Below, piece by piece: positions 19,338 to 27,881 of a stretch of DNA of 64,000 nt. The translations under genes and the position numbers were made by a program. The notes below the pieces were generated by a model. That model worked only from the letters and a program-made list of their open reading frames with translations. It searched no databases and was not told the origin of the DNA. This stretch comes from DASYQD01 sp036005845. Its GTDB lineage: Bacteria > Acidobacteriota > Thermoanaerobaculia > Multivoradales > JAIOJS01. Numbering within the stretch: the first letter of the stretch is position 1; the number at the start of each line of letters is the position of its first letter. The stretch is from positions 17,391-81,390 of the forward strand of contig DASYQD010000035.1 of the NCBI GenBank assembly GCA_036005845.1, in the 5' to 3' direction.

Positions 19338-21822
19338 GGAAGTGGAACCGCGTCGTCACGCCGAACGTGCGCGGCTGGTTGGTGAGGAAGCCGACGCGCG
19401 CCCGCGTGCCGCGCTCCTGGTCGAGGGCGAGCAAGGCGCGCTCGTCGGTGACGTTGTTGACGAACGCCGCGATCTCCAGCTTCTCCTTGAGCACGCCGAA
19501 GCGCACGTTGAGCAGGTCGTAGGCCGGCAGCTCGGGGTCGAAGGTGAAGGTGCTCTGGGTGAACGGCCCGCCGATGCTGTTCGGCGCGAAGGAGTTCAAG
19601 TTGACGGTGCCGAAGCCCGCGGCCTGGTCGCCCACCTGCGTGAAGCGCGAGCCGACATGCTGGTAGACGGCGGTGGCGAAGCCCAACCAGGCGGTGCCGA
19701 CCGGCTCCTGGAAAGTGGCCGCCGCGGTGTACTGCAGCTTGGGCACCGTCGGCAGGCGGTTGCCCTCCTCGATGCCGGCGAGCACCTGGCCGCCCGAGCG
19801 CAGCGTCGAGCGCAGCTCCGAGTCGGCGTAGCTCGCCGACAGCGCGAAATCGAAGTTGCTCGTCGGCGCGGCGTTGAACTCGAGCTCGACGCCCTGGCTG
19901 CGCGCCTTGGGCACGTTGAAGATGACGCGCGAGGAGCAGGAGCCGGCGGTCACCGTCGCCTGCAAGTCCTTGATGTCCATGTGGAAGACGGAGAGGTTGA
20001 AGATGCCCTTGCCGCCCATGATGGTGTTCTTGGTGCCGACCTCGTAGTTCCACGCCGTCTCGTCGTCCCACTGGTCGTGGCCGCCGAAGGTGCGCAGGTC
20101 TTCGGGCGTGCACAGCGTGACGTTCAACGGGTCGTTGATGCCGCCCAACCGGAAGCCCTTGGCCACCTGGACGTTGAAGCGCGAGTTGTCGTTGACCTTG
20201 TAGCTGGCGATGGCGCGCGGCGCCACGCCGCTGGCGTCGGTGGAGCCGGGCTGGCTCTGGAAGTGGCCGTTGTCGTCGGCGCCGAAGATGGCGTCGAAGA
20301 TCTGGTCGCGCGACTCGTCGAACTGGTAGTAGCGCAGGCCGCCGGTGAGGTCGAGGCGATCGTTGACCGCCCAGGTGCCTTCGCCGAACGCCGCCTTCTG
20401 CTTGAAGTTGTAGGAAAGCCGGGAGAAGAAGAGCTCGTCCCGCTGGTTGAAGGTGAGGCGCGTGGGGATGCCGGAGAGCGCCTCGAACCCGTTGACGAAG
20501 AGGTGCTGGCCGTAGTCGCGGTCGATCTTGGTGTAGAAGAGGCCGCCCACCCAGCTCAGCCGGTCACCCGCCTTGGCGAGGCGCAGCTCCTGCGCCCACA
20601 CCTTGGCCTTGGTGGCATCGTCGAGGGGCGCGTCGAGGGTGTAGACGCGCGCCGGCAGGCCGATGCTGCCGCCGGTGATGCTGGCGGTGAGCGCCGTGGC
20701 GTCGCGGATGACGTCGACGTCGCGGTCGATGTAGGAGCTCACCGAGGTGAGCGTCATCTTGTCGCCGAAGCGGTAGTCCCAGGTGAGGTCGCCGAGCAGG
20801 AACTCGTCGGTGAACGGCTCCTCGATCTGCGTGAACTGCCGGCGATCGCCGAGGGTGACGCGCGGTCGCGTGGTGGTGAACGGGTTGGCGAGGATGTTGT
20901 AGGCGTCGATGCGGTTCCAGCCGTTCATCTCCACCTTCTGGTAGACGAGGCGCGGCGTGGCGGTGAAGCTCTCGTTGGGCTCGAAGCGGAAGGCCACGCG
21001 GGCGCCCCAGCGGTCGCCGTCGTTGACGTCCTGGTTGACGTGCAGGTTCGGCTGCACGGCGTCCATGTAGCCGCCGTAGCTCGTGTAGTAGGCGGTCACA
21101 CGCATGGCGGCGGTGTCGCCCAGCGGCTGGTTGACCGCCACCTTGCCGCTGCCGCCGGTGCCGCCGCCGCTGATGCTCTCGCCGGTGAGCTCTACCAGCG
21201 ACTCCTGGCGCTGCAGCTCGGGCTGGTTGGTGATGTAACGCACCGTGCCGGAGAGCGAGCCGGCGCCGAAGAGGGTGCCCTGCGGCCCGCGCAGCACCTC
21301 GACGCGGTCGAGGTCGAAGAGGTCGAGGTCGGGGGTGAAGAGCGACATCGAGATCGGCGACTCGTCGAGGTAGACGCCGACCTGCTCCTTGACGCCCGGC
21401 TGGTCGCGCACGACCTGGCCGGCGGAGACGCCGCGCATGGCTACCTGGCTCTGGCCGGGGCCCAAGTTCTGCACCGTGAAGCCGGGGACGTTGCTCGCTA
21501 CGTCCTCGATCGTCTCGGCGCCCCGGTTGCGCAGCTGCTCTTCGCTGGGCGCGGCGATCGAGGTGGGCACGTCCTGCGCGTTCTCCGCCCCCTGCTTGCG
21601 GGCGGTGACCGTGACCTGCTCCTCGAAGCCGATGTTGGTGCCCTCCGCCGTCTCCTCGCTCGGCGTCGGCGTCGGCGTCGGGCTCGCGGTGGGCTCGGCG
21701 GGCGGCGTGTCCTGAGACCGGCCCGCGGCAGGCGCAAGGACGAGCATCGCAACGGCGAGGAGCGCCGCTCCGCCGCTGGCCCCAAGGAATCGAACGTAGC
21801 GTTCGAAATCGGAAATGCCCAT
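19333..21822 (-). CDS. TonB-dependent outer-membrane receptor
   Basis: An 829-residue outer-membrane protein with a signal peptide, then a PTASPTPTPTPSEE linker, and EEQVTVTARKQ as a likely TonB box. The plug domain (about 70-190) shows VPTSIAAPSEEQLRNRG, VPGFTVQN and DRVEVLRGPQGTLFG; the rest is a beta-barrel ending in an aromatic/arginine terminus (RFHFR). The plug sequence is closest in style to receptors of the iron-siderophore/carbohydrate (Caulobacter-type) group, so the ligand cannot be told. Transport depends on TonB-ExbBD encoded elsewhere. A terminator follows the gene. The long open frame on the opposite strand is a GC-driven shadow. Confidence 0.95.
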   Translation of the reverse strand: MGISDFERYVRFLGASGGAALLAVAMLVLAPAAGRSQDTPPAEPTASPTPTPTPSEETAEGTNIGFEEQVTVTARKQGAENAQDVPTSIAAPSEEQLRNRGAETIEDVASNVPGFTVQNLGPGQSQVAMRGVSAGQVVRDQPGVKEQVGVYLDESPISMSLFTPDLDLFDLDRVEVLRGPQGTLFGAGSLSGTVRYITNQPELQRQESLVELTGESISGGGTGGSGKVAVNQPLGDTAAMRVTAYYTSYGGYMDAVQPNLHVNQDVNDGDRWGARVAFRFEPNESFTATPRLVYQKVEMNGWNRIDAYNILANPFTTTRPRVTLGDRRQFTQIEEPFTDEFLLGDLTWDYRFGDKMTLTSVSSYIDRDVDVIRDATALTASITGGSIGLPARVYTLDAPLDDATKAKVWAQELRLAKAGDRLSWVGGLFYTKIDRDYGQHLFVNGFEALSGIPTRLTFNQRDELFFSRLSYNFKQKAAFGEGTWAVNDRLDLTGGLRYYQFDESRDQIFDAIFGADDNGHFQSQPGSTDASGVAPRAIASYKVNDNSRFNVQVAKGFRLGGINDPLNVTLCTPEDLRTFGGHDQWDDETAWNYEVGTKNTIMGGKGIFNLSVFHMDIKDLQATVTAGSCSSRVIFNVPKARSQGVELEFNAAPTSNFDFALSASYADSELRSTLRSGGQVLAGIEEGNRLPTVPKLQYTAAATFQEPVGTAWLGFATAVYQHVGSRFTQVGDQAAGFGTVNLNSFAPNSIGGPFTQSTFTFDPELPAYDLLNVRFGVLKEKLEIAAFVNNVTDERALLALDQERGTRARVGFLTNQPRTFGVTTRFHFR

Positions 21823-21987
21823 CGTCCGTCCTCCTCCATGCCAACAGCCGGCGTCCGTCGCCGGCTTGAGAGTCCGTCGTTGTGGTGCGTCCCCGGGTGT
21901 GGAAAGAGGCTAACACGGGTCGCGCGCGGCGATGGCAACGCTGGCGACAGGCGGGAGCGGGAGCATCGCAGCGTGGTACGTGTAATA

Positions 21988-22362
21988 GTGCGCCGCATGC
22001 GCACCGCCGCCGACGTCGCCATCGCCGTCGTCGCCCTGCTGCACCTGTTCTTCCTCTGGCTCGAGATGTTCCAGTGGACGAAGCCGCGCGGGCGCCGCGT
22101 CTTCGGCCTCTCCGCCGAGCTCGCCGAGCAGACCAAGGCGCTGGCCGCCAACCAGGGCCTCTACAACGGCTTCCTCGCCGCCGGCCTCGTCTGGGGTTTG
22201 TGGGCCGGCCCGGTCGCGGGCTTTGCGCCGCGCGTCTTCTTCACCACCTGCGTCGTCGTCGCCGGCCTCTTCGGCGCCGCAACCGCGAAGCGGTCGATCC
22301 TCTACGTGCAGGCGCTGCCCGGCGCCATCGCGCTCCTGCTGACGCTGCTCGCCCGTCCCTAA
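21988..22362 (+). CDS. DUF1304 family membrane protein
   Basis: About 124 residues with four hydrophobic helices. The signature is WLEMFQWTKPRGRRVFGL followed by NQGLYNGFLAAGLVWGLW, characteristic of DUF1304 (small inner-membrane proteins of unknown role). The start is either the GTG at 21988 or the ATG at 21997, three codons apart; no strong ribosome binding site decides. The TAA stop overlaps the stop of the convergent gene on the other strand. Confidence 0.85.
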   Translation: MRRMRTAADVAIAVVALLHLFFLWLEMFQWTKPRGRRVFGLSAELAEQTKALAANQGLYNGFLAAGLVWGLWAGPVAGFAPRVFFTTCVVVAGLFGAATAKRSILYVQALPGAIALLLTLLARP

Positions 22363-22631
22363 CCCGCGATGATGCGGTTGGCCGGCTGCACACGCGGCAC
22401 GGCGGCGATGCCGAGCTCGCTCAAGATCGGCACGAGGATGCGTCCGAAGGCCTCCAACGACTCGGGCGAATCGTAGACGTCGATCACCTGCAGGTTGTCG
22501 GGCTCGCCGTAACTGACGTGGTACAGGCGTCCCGGCGGCGCCCCGGCGCCGGCGGCGTCCAGGCGTCGAAGCGCCTCGTCATACTTCTCGCTCGACATGC
22601 CCGAGACCTCGAACTGGACGACGATGGCCAT
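22359..22631 (-). CDS. Small dimeric alpha/beta-barrel (ABM/ferredoxin-fold) protein
   Basis: A 90-residue protein beginning MAIVVQFEVSGMSSEKYDE and continuing with HVSYGEPDNLQVIDVYDS and an amphipathic C-terminal helix. The strand-helix pattern and the small size match stress-responsive or antibiotic-monooxygenase-like barrels, which act as dimers and bind small hydrophobic or heme-like ligands. No catalytic residue can be assigned. A GGGAGG-like ribosome binding site precedes the ATG. It lies just downstream of transketolase on the same strand (75-bp gap) and may be co-transcribed. Confidence 0.75.
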   Translation of the reverse strand: MAIVVQFEVSGMSSEKYDEALRRLDAAGAGAPPGRLYHVSYGEPDNLQVIDVYDSPESLEAFGRILVPILSELGIAAVPRVQPANRIIAG

Positions 22632-22706
22632 GGCCGTGACCTCCCGTGAAAGTGATTCGTGTGCACCGCGACTACGACGCAGCGCGTGCTTCGGATGGGC
22701 GCCGGC

Positions 22707-24704
22707 TCAGCCCAACGCGCGGGCGCGCGCGGCGACGTTCTCGGGCGTGAAGCCGAAGTGCTTGGCGAGGTCTTCGTACTTGCCCGACTCGCCGAAGCGG
22801 TCGACGCCGAGGGTCGAGCCGTGCGGGCCGACCCAGCGGTCCCAACCGAACGGGCGCGCCGCCTCGATCGCCAACCGGCGCGTCACCTTCGGCGGCAGCA
22901 CGGCATCCCGGTACTCCTGCGACTGCGCGGCGAAGAGCTCGAAGGACGGCAGGCTGACGACGCGCGCGCGCACGCCGTCGTTCGCCAGGAGCTTCTGCGC
23001 CTCGAGCGCGAGGTGCACTTCCGAGCCGGTGGCGAGGAGCAGCAGCTCGGGCTCGCCGCCGTCGGCGTCGGCGATGACGTAGCCGCCCTTGGCGACGCCG
23101 TCGGCGGCGCGCTCCGCCGCCTCGGCAAGCACCGGCAGCTTCTGCCGCGTCAGCGAAAACGCCGTCGGCCCGTCCTTGCGCTCGATCGCCACGCGCCACG
23201 CCTGCGCCGTCTCGTGCGCGTCGGCGGGGCGCAGCACGACGAGGTTGGGGATGGCGCGCAGCGCCGCGAGCTGCTCGATCGGCTCGTGCGTCGGCCCGTC
23301 CTCGCCGAGGAAGATCGAGTCGTGGGTGAAGACGTAGATGACCGGCTCCTTCATCAGCGCCGCGAGACGGATGCTCGGCCGCGCGTAGTCGGAGAAGATG
23401 AGGAAGGTGCCGCCGTAGGGCCGGAAGCCGGAGAGCGCGAGGCCATTCATCGCCGACGCCATGCCGTGCTCGCGGACGCCGTAGTGCAGATAGCGGCCGG
23501 ACGGATTGTCGGGCCCGAAGTCGCCGCCGTGCTCGATCAGCGTCTGGTTGGACTCGGTGAGGTCGGCCGAGCCGCCGAGCATCTCGGGCAGCGCCCCGGC
23601 GATGGCGTTGATCACCTTGCCCGAGGCGGCGCGGGTGGCGATGCTGCTCCCGAAGTCGATGGTCGCGATCTTGGCGTCCCACTCCGCCGGCAGCTCGCGG
23701 CTGAAGCGGCGCTCGAGCTCCCTGGCAAGCTCGGGCTGCTCGCCCGCCCACGCCTCGCGGTGGCGGTTCCACTCCGCGTGCGCTTCCTCGCCGCGTTGGC
23801 GCGCGTCGGCGAACGCTTCGCGCGCTTCGTCGGGGATGAGGAACTCGGAGTCCTCCGGCCACCCGAGGGCGCGCTTCGTGGCCTTCGCCTCGTCGGGGCC
23901 GAGCGGCTCGCCGTGTGCCTTCGCGGTCCCCGCCTTCTTGGGGCTGCCGAAGCCGATCACGGTGTGGACGCGAATCAGCGACGGCCGCGCGCGCTCGGCG
24001 GCGGCCGCCTCCATCGCCAGTTGCAGCGCATCGAGGTCGTTGCCGTCCTCGACCGTCTGCACGTGCCAGCCGTACGCGGCGTAGCGCGCCGACACGTCCT
24101 CGCTGAAGGCGAGGTCGGTCGAGCCGTCGATCGAGATGTGGTTGGCGTCGTAGAGGACGTTGAGCGCGCCGAGCTTCTGATGGCCGGCGAGCGACGACGC
24201 CTCCGACGAGACGCCCTCCATCATGTCGCCGTCGCTGGCGATGACCCACACCCTGTAGTCGAAGAGCGCGGCGTCGAAACGCGCCGCGAGCGCCCGCTGC
24301 GCGAGCGCCATGCCGACCGAGTTGCCGAGGCCCTGGCCCAGCGGACCGGTCGTCGTCTCGACGCCGGGCGCAAGGCCGTGCTCGGGATGGCCGGGCGTCT
24401 TCGAGCCGAGCTGGCGAAAGCGGCGCAGCTCCTCCATCGGCAGGTCGTAGCCGGCGAGGTGGAGGAGCGAGTAGAGGAGCGCCGAGGCGTGCCCGGCCGA
24501 GAGCACGAAGCGGTCGCGGCCAGGCCAGTCGGGGTCCTTGGGGTCGAAGCGCAGGAAGCGGCTCCACAGCACCCATGCCATCGGCGCCATGCCCAGCGGC
24601 GCGCCGGGGTGCCCCGACTTCGCCTTCTCCACCATGTCGACGGCGAGGAAGCGGATGGTGTTGATGGTGGTGAGGTCGGTGGTCGGCGCCGTCGTCTGCG
24701 TCAT
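22707..24704 (-). CDS. tkt: Transketolase
   Basis: The 665-residue enzyme moves two-carbon ketol units between sugar phosphates in the pentose phosphate or Calvin pathways, using thiamine diphosphate. Seen in order: the N-terminal TIRFLAVDMVEKAKSGHPGAP with the substrate-binding histidine; GPLGQGLGNSVGMALAQ; the diphosphate/metal motif ASDGDMMEGVSSEA; the pyrimidine-domain FVRHxxE-like YGVREHGMASAMNGLAL; and TFLIFSDYARPSIRLAAL. Length and motifs are normal. An AGGAGGG site precedes the ATG. It is divergent from tRNA-Ser. Confidence 0.97.
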   Translation of the reverse strand: MTQTTAPTTDLTTINTIRFLAVDMVEKAKSGHPGAPLGMAPMAWVLWSRFLRFDPKDPDWPGRDRFVLSAGHASALLYSLLHLAGYDLPMEELRRFRQLGSKTPGHPEHGLAPGVETTTGPLGQGLGNSVGMALAQRALAARFDAALFDYRVWVIASDGDMMEGVSSEASSLAGHQKLGALNVLYDANHISIDGSTDLAFSEDVSARYAAYGWHVQTVEDGNDLDALQLAMEAAAAERARPSLIRVHTVIGFGSPKKAGTAKAHGEPLGPDEAKATKRALGWPEDSEFLIPDEAREAFADARQRGEEAHAEWNRHREAWAGEQPELARELERRFSRELPAEWDAKIATIDFGSSIATRAASGKVINAIAGALPEMLGGSADLTESNQTLIEHGGDFGPDNPSGRYLHYGVREHGMASAMNGLALSGFRPYGGTFLIFSDYARPSIRLAALMKEPVIYVFTHDSIFLGEDGPTHEPIEQLAALRAIPNLVVLRPADAHETAQAWRVAIERKDGPTAFSLTRQKLPVLAEAAERAADGVAKGGYVIADADGGEPELLLLATGSEVHLALEAQKLLANDGVRARVVSLPSFELFAAQSQEYRDAVLPPKVTRRLAIEAARPFGWDRWVGPHGSTLGVDRFGESGKYEDLAKHFGFTPENVAARARALG

Positions 24705-24737
24705 CGGGGCCCTCCTGCGGTGGAACGGACGCTCGGG

Positions 24738-24743
24738 TAGAAT
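24738..24743 (+). promoter_or_regulatory. Possible -10 box (TAGAAT) of tRNA-Ser
   Basis: TAGAAT matches five of six consensus positions and lies 19 nt before the mature 5' end, a suitable place for a short precursor leader. No convincing -35 hexamer was seen. Confidence 0.4.
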
Positions 24744-24762
24744 GAGGGCCCGTCGGGGCCAC

Positions 24763-24855
24763 GGAGAGGTGCTGGAGTGGCCGAACAGGGCTGCCTGCTA
24801 AGCAGTTGCCCGGGGTAAACCCGGGCCGAGGGTTCGAATCCCCCCCTCTCCGCCA
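24763..24855 (+). tRNA. tRNA-Ser (anticodon GCT), CCA encoded
   Basis: The 7-bp acceptor stem pairs GGAGAGG with CCTCTCC; the discriminator G is followed by an encoded CCA. The anticodon loop is CTGCTAA, giving GCT (reads AGC/AGU). A long variable arm (GCCCGGGGTAAACCCGGGC) marks the serine class, and GGTTCGAATCC forms the T arm. A hairpin repeat array begins immediately downstream. Confidence 0.97.
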
Positions 24856-25218
24856 TCGCTCGCTTCCGCTCGCTCAGTTGGAGCGGGGGGGCTTCGGTCG
24901 TCGGTCCCCGCCGCTTGCGCGGCGAGGGACCTCTAGAGCGAATCCCCTTCCTGCCTCCGACGCTCGCCCTGCCCGCCAGACGCGGAGGCGGCTTGCTTCG
25001 CTCGCCGCCGATCGCGATCGCGCGCCCTGGCGCGCGCTGCGATCGGATGGGGAGCGGCTCGCTGCGCTCGCCAACGGACGCGCGCCTTGGCGTGCGGACG
25101 GGGGGGAGCGACAGGGAGCCGACTTTCGCGCGCGGCTCGCTTCGCTCGCCGATGGCCGGGCGCGGTAGCGCGCGGCCGATCGGGGAGCGGGAGGGAGCCG
25201 CCTTCGCTCGCGGCGCGT
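24856..25218. repeat. Tandem two-hairpin repeat array behind tRNA-Ser
   Basis: This gene-free stretch of about 360 bp consists of four imperfect units. Each begins with a stem such as CGGCTCGCTTCGCTCGCCG (module A, at about 24857, 24987, 25056 and 25133, with a fragment near 25197). Each A module is followed by a longer hairpin (module B: 24903-24931, 25008-25046, about 25078-25098, about 25153-25182). The stem sequences of module B differ between units yet stay paired. Translated on the minus strand the A modules give GERSEP-like peptides, so an open frame here is an artefact of the repeat. Confidence 0.7.
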
Positions 25219-25223
25219 TCATG

Positions 25224-27881
25224 TCAGGTCTCGGGCTGGCGGACGGTGAGGACCGGGCAGGGGGCGTGCTCGATAACGCGTTCGGCGTTGCTGCCCAGCA
25301 GGAGGTGGCGGAGGCCGGTGCGGCCGTGGGTGCCCATGGCGATGAGGTCGACGTCGAGCTCCCTTGCGGTGTCGGCGATCACCTCGGGCGGGTAGCCTTC
25401 CTTGGCGACGGTATCGACGCTGTGGGCTTCGCCGGCCAGCGACGCCGCGGCCGCGGCGAGCTTCTCTTCGGCGACGGCGGCGACGTCGGCGTGGAACGGG
25501 ATCGAGGTGGGGATGGTGCCGTAGGCGGTGTACTCGATGGGCAGATGGTAGGCGTGGAGCAGGGTCAGGCGCGCGCCCGCGCCGTCCGCTGGCTCGCGGC
25601 TCGCCGCAGCCTGGTCGCCGGCGAGCAACGCGCGGGCCGCGTGGGCCGCTCCCTCCGCGTCGTCGGAGAAGTCGGTGGGCACCAGCACGTGGCGGATGGC
25701 GGCGTGGCGGTCGCGGTCGCCGGGGTGGACGGTGAGCACCGGGCGCGGCGAGTGCTGGACGATGCGCTGCGCCGTGCTGCCGAGGAGCAAGTGGGCGAGG
25801 CCGGGCGTCAGGCCGCGGCTGCCCTGCACGACGAGGTCGGGCGCGATCTCGCCGGCGGCGCGGACGACGGCCTGCGAGGCGACGCCGGTCTCGAGGCGCG
25901 ACTCGACGTTCCCGCCCTGTGCGCGAACGGCGGCGGCCGCCTCTTCGAGCCTCGCCGCCGCGGCGGTGCGCACCTGCTCGTCGAGCTCGGCGGGCGAAGG
26001 CAGGAAGTCGGTGAGCGGGCCGTGCACGTCGACAGCGTGCACCAGCACCAGCCGACCGCCGCGGGCGCGCGCGAGCTCGCTGCCCCACTGCACCGCCGCG
26101 TCGGCGGTGGGCGAGAAGTCGGTCGCCACCAACACCGTGAACGACGAGCCCGCCATCGCCGGCGACTCTAACAGAGCGAAATCGCGCGGCTCACGGCCGG
26201 CGGTCGGTGCTGGCGCGAGCGGCGCGACACGGTAAATGGCGAGCAGCGTCGAGTCTTGCCGCCGCACCGTGAAGACAGGCCGTTGCGTGGCCGCGATCCG
26301 CGCCAGGCGCGGCGTGAACCACGCCTCGCGCATCATCAGCATCAGGTACTGCGGATGCGTGGTGTCGTACGAGCCGTCGTGCGGCACCAGCGTGAAGCGG
26401 TCGGCGAGGAACGGCGCCGCCGCGTGCGATCCCAGCGGCACGAGCACGAAGGAATCGCGCGGCGCGTGCGCGGTAAGCCACTCGGCGCCTTCTTTGTAGC
26501 TCGCACCCCAGTACTCGAGCTCGACGCAGCGCTGCGCTTCGGGGCCGAGCGCGAGCCGAGCGGGCGCATTCAAGTAAGCGTCGGCGTAGGGATGGATCGC
26601 GGCGAGGTCGATCGCAACGACGACGAGGCTCGCGGCGAAGAGAGCGCCGAGCGCGAGCGCTGCGCGTCGCGCCCTCGCCTCGCTCCGCCACAGGGCCAGC
26701 CCAACCGTGTAGACGCCGCCGGCCGCGAGCAGCGCGAGCGCCGGGAGCGCCGGCAGCAGGTGCCGGGCGCCGTCGTACCGCGCGGGTGCGACGAGATCTG
26801 CGAGCAGCAGCAGCCCGAGCCACAACCCGGCGAGACGGCAGAGGCGCGCGGCGGGGCCGCCGCGAAGCGCCGCCGCGACGCCTGCGAGCGAGGCGAGCAG
26901 CAACGGCACCGGCGTCGCCATGGCGAGGCTCAGCCAGCCGTAGTGCCACGGCAGCTCGGTCGGCCGGTAGATGCGGCCTAGGTAGAGCACCTTCATCGGC
27001 ACGTCGAACTCGTGCACCTTCCGCCACAGCATCAAGGCGCGCTCCCACGGCGCCGGCCAGAGCCAGGGCCAGAGCAGCAGCGCGACCGCGGCGGCAACGA
27101 CGCCGGCGAGCAACAGGCCGCCCAGGCGGCGACGCCACGGGCCGGCACCCGCCGCGATCGTCCACGAGAGCGCGAACGGCGCGAGCAGCAGCGCGCTCAC
27201 GTGGTGCGCCAAGGCCGCTCCAGCCGCCGCGCCGAGGAGCGCGAAGTCGACCAGCCGCCCACTGCGCGCCGCACGCGCGAGCGCCAGCACCGCCGCGCTC
27301 CACACCACGAGCGCCACGACGTCCTTGGGGTTGGCCTGCGAGTGGGCGACGAGCTTGGGCTGCAGCACGAGCAGCGTCGCGGCGAGCGGCGCCAGCACCG
27401 GCGCGCCGCCTTCCTTCGATGCGAGATGCGCGGCGAGCCGCGCCACCAGCGTCACGGCGAGCGTCGCGAACAGCAGGTTGGCGAGGTGGAAGCCGAGGTA
27501 GCTGCCCGGCTCCCAGAACGCGCGGTCGACGATCGCCGCGAACCCGGCGCGCAGCGTGTCGGCGGCGAACTGGTAGCCAGGCAGCTCGTGCCATGGCCAG
27601 GACGGCAACGGGTCGCCGCCCAGCGCCGCCGCGATCAGCCGCAGGTTCTGCGCGCCGGCGCGGTAGCTCTCGCCCTCGTCCCAGGTGATGCCGTGGTCGG
27701 TCAGGGTGGCGAGGCCGAGGGCGAGAAAGGCGACCGCGACGAGCGTGCCGCCGTGTCGCGCGATCCACGCGGGAGCCAGCGCGTGGCGCCCGCGCAACGG
27801 GTTGGCGGACGCTACGCCGTCGTTTCGCTCCTGCTCGCTCGCTGGCACGGGGCGCGCCCCCGCGTCCGCCTCAGCGCTCAC
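25224..27881 (-). CDS. PMT-type membrane glycosyltransferase fused to two universal stress protein domains
   Basis: About 885 residues. The N-terminal 540 or so form a multi-pass glycosyltransferase-C fold: TDHGITWDEGESY supplies the luminal acidic pair of polyprenol-phosphate-sugar enzymes, followed by some ten membrane helices and a periplasmic tail ending near STLLAIYRV. After a 24-residue linker come two Usp domains (SFTVLVATDFSPTADAAVQW and AAIRHVLVPTDFSDDAEGAA), each with the ATP-type GSRGLT/GTHGRTGLRHLLLGS loop. No stop separates the parts. An ATG at 26156 with a TAGAGT hexamer 8 nt upstream could give a separate 310-residue Usp protein. Starts possible: GTG 27881 (chosen, 11-nt overlap with the GT2 gene) or TTG 27920. 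Confidence 0.75.
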   Translation of the reverse strand: MSAEADAGARPVPASEQERNDGVASANPLRGRHALAPAWIARHGGTLVAVAFLALGLATLTDHGITWDEGESYRAGAQNLRLIAAALGGDPLPSWPWHELPGYQFAADTLRAGFAAIVDRAFWEPGSYLGFHLANLLFATLAVTLVARLAAHLASKEGGAPVLAPLAATLLVLQPKLVAHSQANPKDVVALVVWSAAVLALARAARSGRLVDFALLGAAAGAALAHHVSALLLAPFALSWTIAAGAGPWRRRLGGLLLAGVVAAAVALLLWPWLWPAPWERALMLWRKVHEFDVPMKVLYLGRIYRPTELPWHYGWLSLAMATPVPLLLASLAGVAAALRGGPAARLCRLAGLWLGLLLLADLVAPARYDGARHLLPALPALALLAAGGVYTVGLALWRSEARARRAALALGALFAASLVVVAIDLAAIHPYADAYLNAPARLALGPEAQRCVELEYWGASYKEGAEWLTAHAPRDSFVLVPLGSHAAAPFLADRFTLVPHDGSYDTTHPQYLMLMMREAWFTPRLARIAATQRPVFTVRRQDSTLLAIYRVAPLAPAPTAGREPRDFALLESPAMAGSSFTVLVATDFSPTADAAVQWGSELARARGGRLVLVHAVDVHGPLTDFLPSPAELDEQVRTAAAARLEEAAAAVRAQGGNVESRLETGVASQAVVRAAGEIAPDLVVQGSRGLTPGLAHLLLGSTAQRIVQHSPRPVLTVHPGDRDRHAAIRHVLVPTDFSDDAEGAAHAARALLAGDQAAASREPADGAGARLTLLHAYHLPIEYTAYGTIPTSIPFHADVAAVAEEKLAAAAASLAGEAHSVDTVAKEGYPPEVIADTARELDVDLIAMGTHGRTGLRHLLLGSNAERVIEHAPCPVLTVRQPET

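Noticed and set aside
19318..21900. Long plus-strand open frame opposite the TonB receptor
   Set aside because: Shadow of the receptor gene; only its last ~120 codons (from 21988) are a real gene, DUF1304.
24856..25218. CRISPR array
   Set aside because: The repeated units are palindromic and imperfect, with no uniform repeat/unique spacer pattern and no cas genes in the window.
24701..25222. Minus-strand open frame rich in GERSEP motifs
   Set aside because: The peptide repeats are translations of the palindromic repeat array; there is no start context, no conservation pattern, and it overlaps tRNA-Ser.
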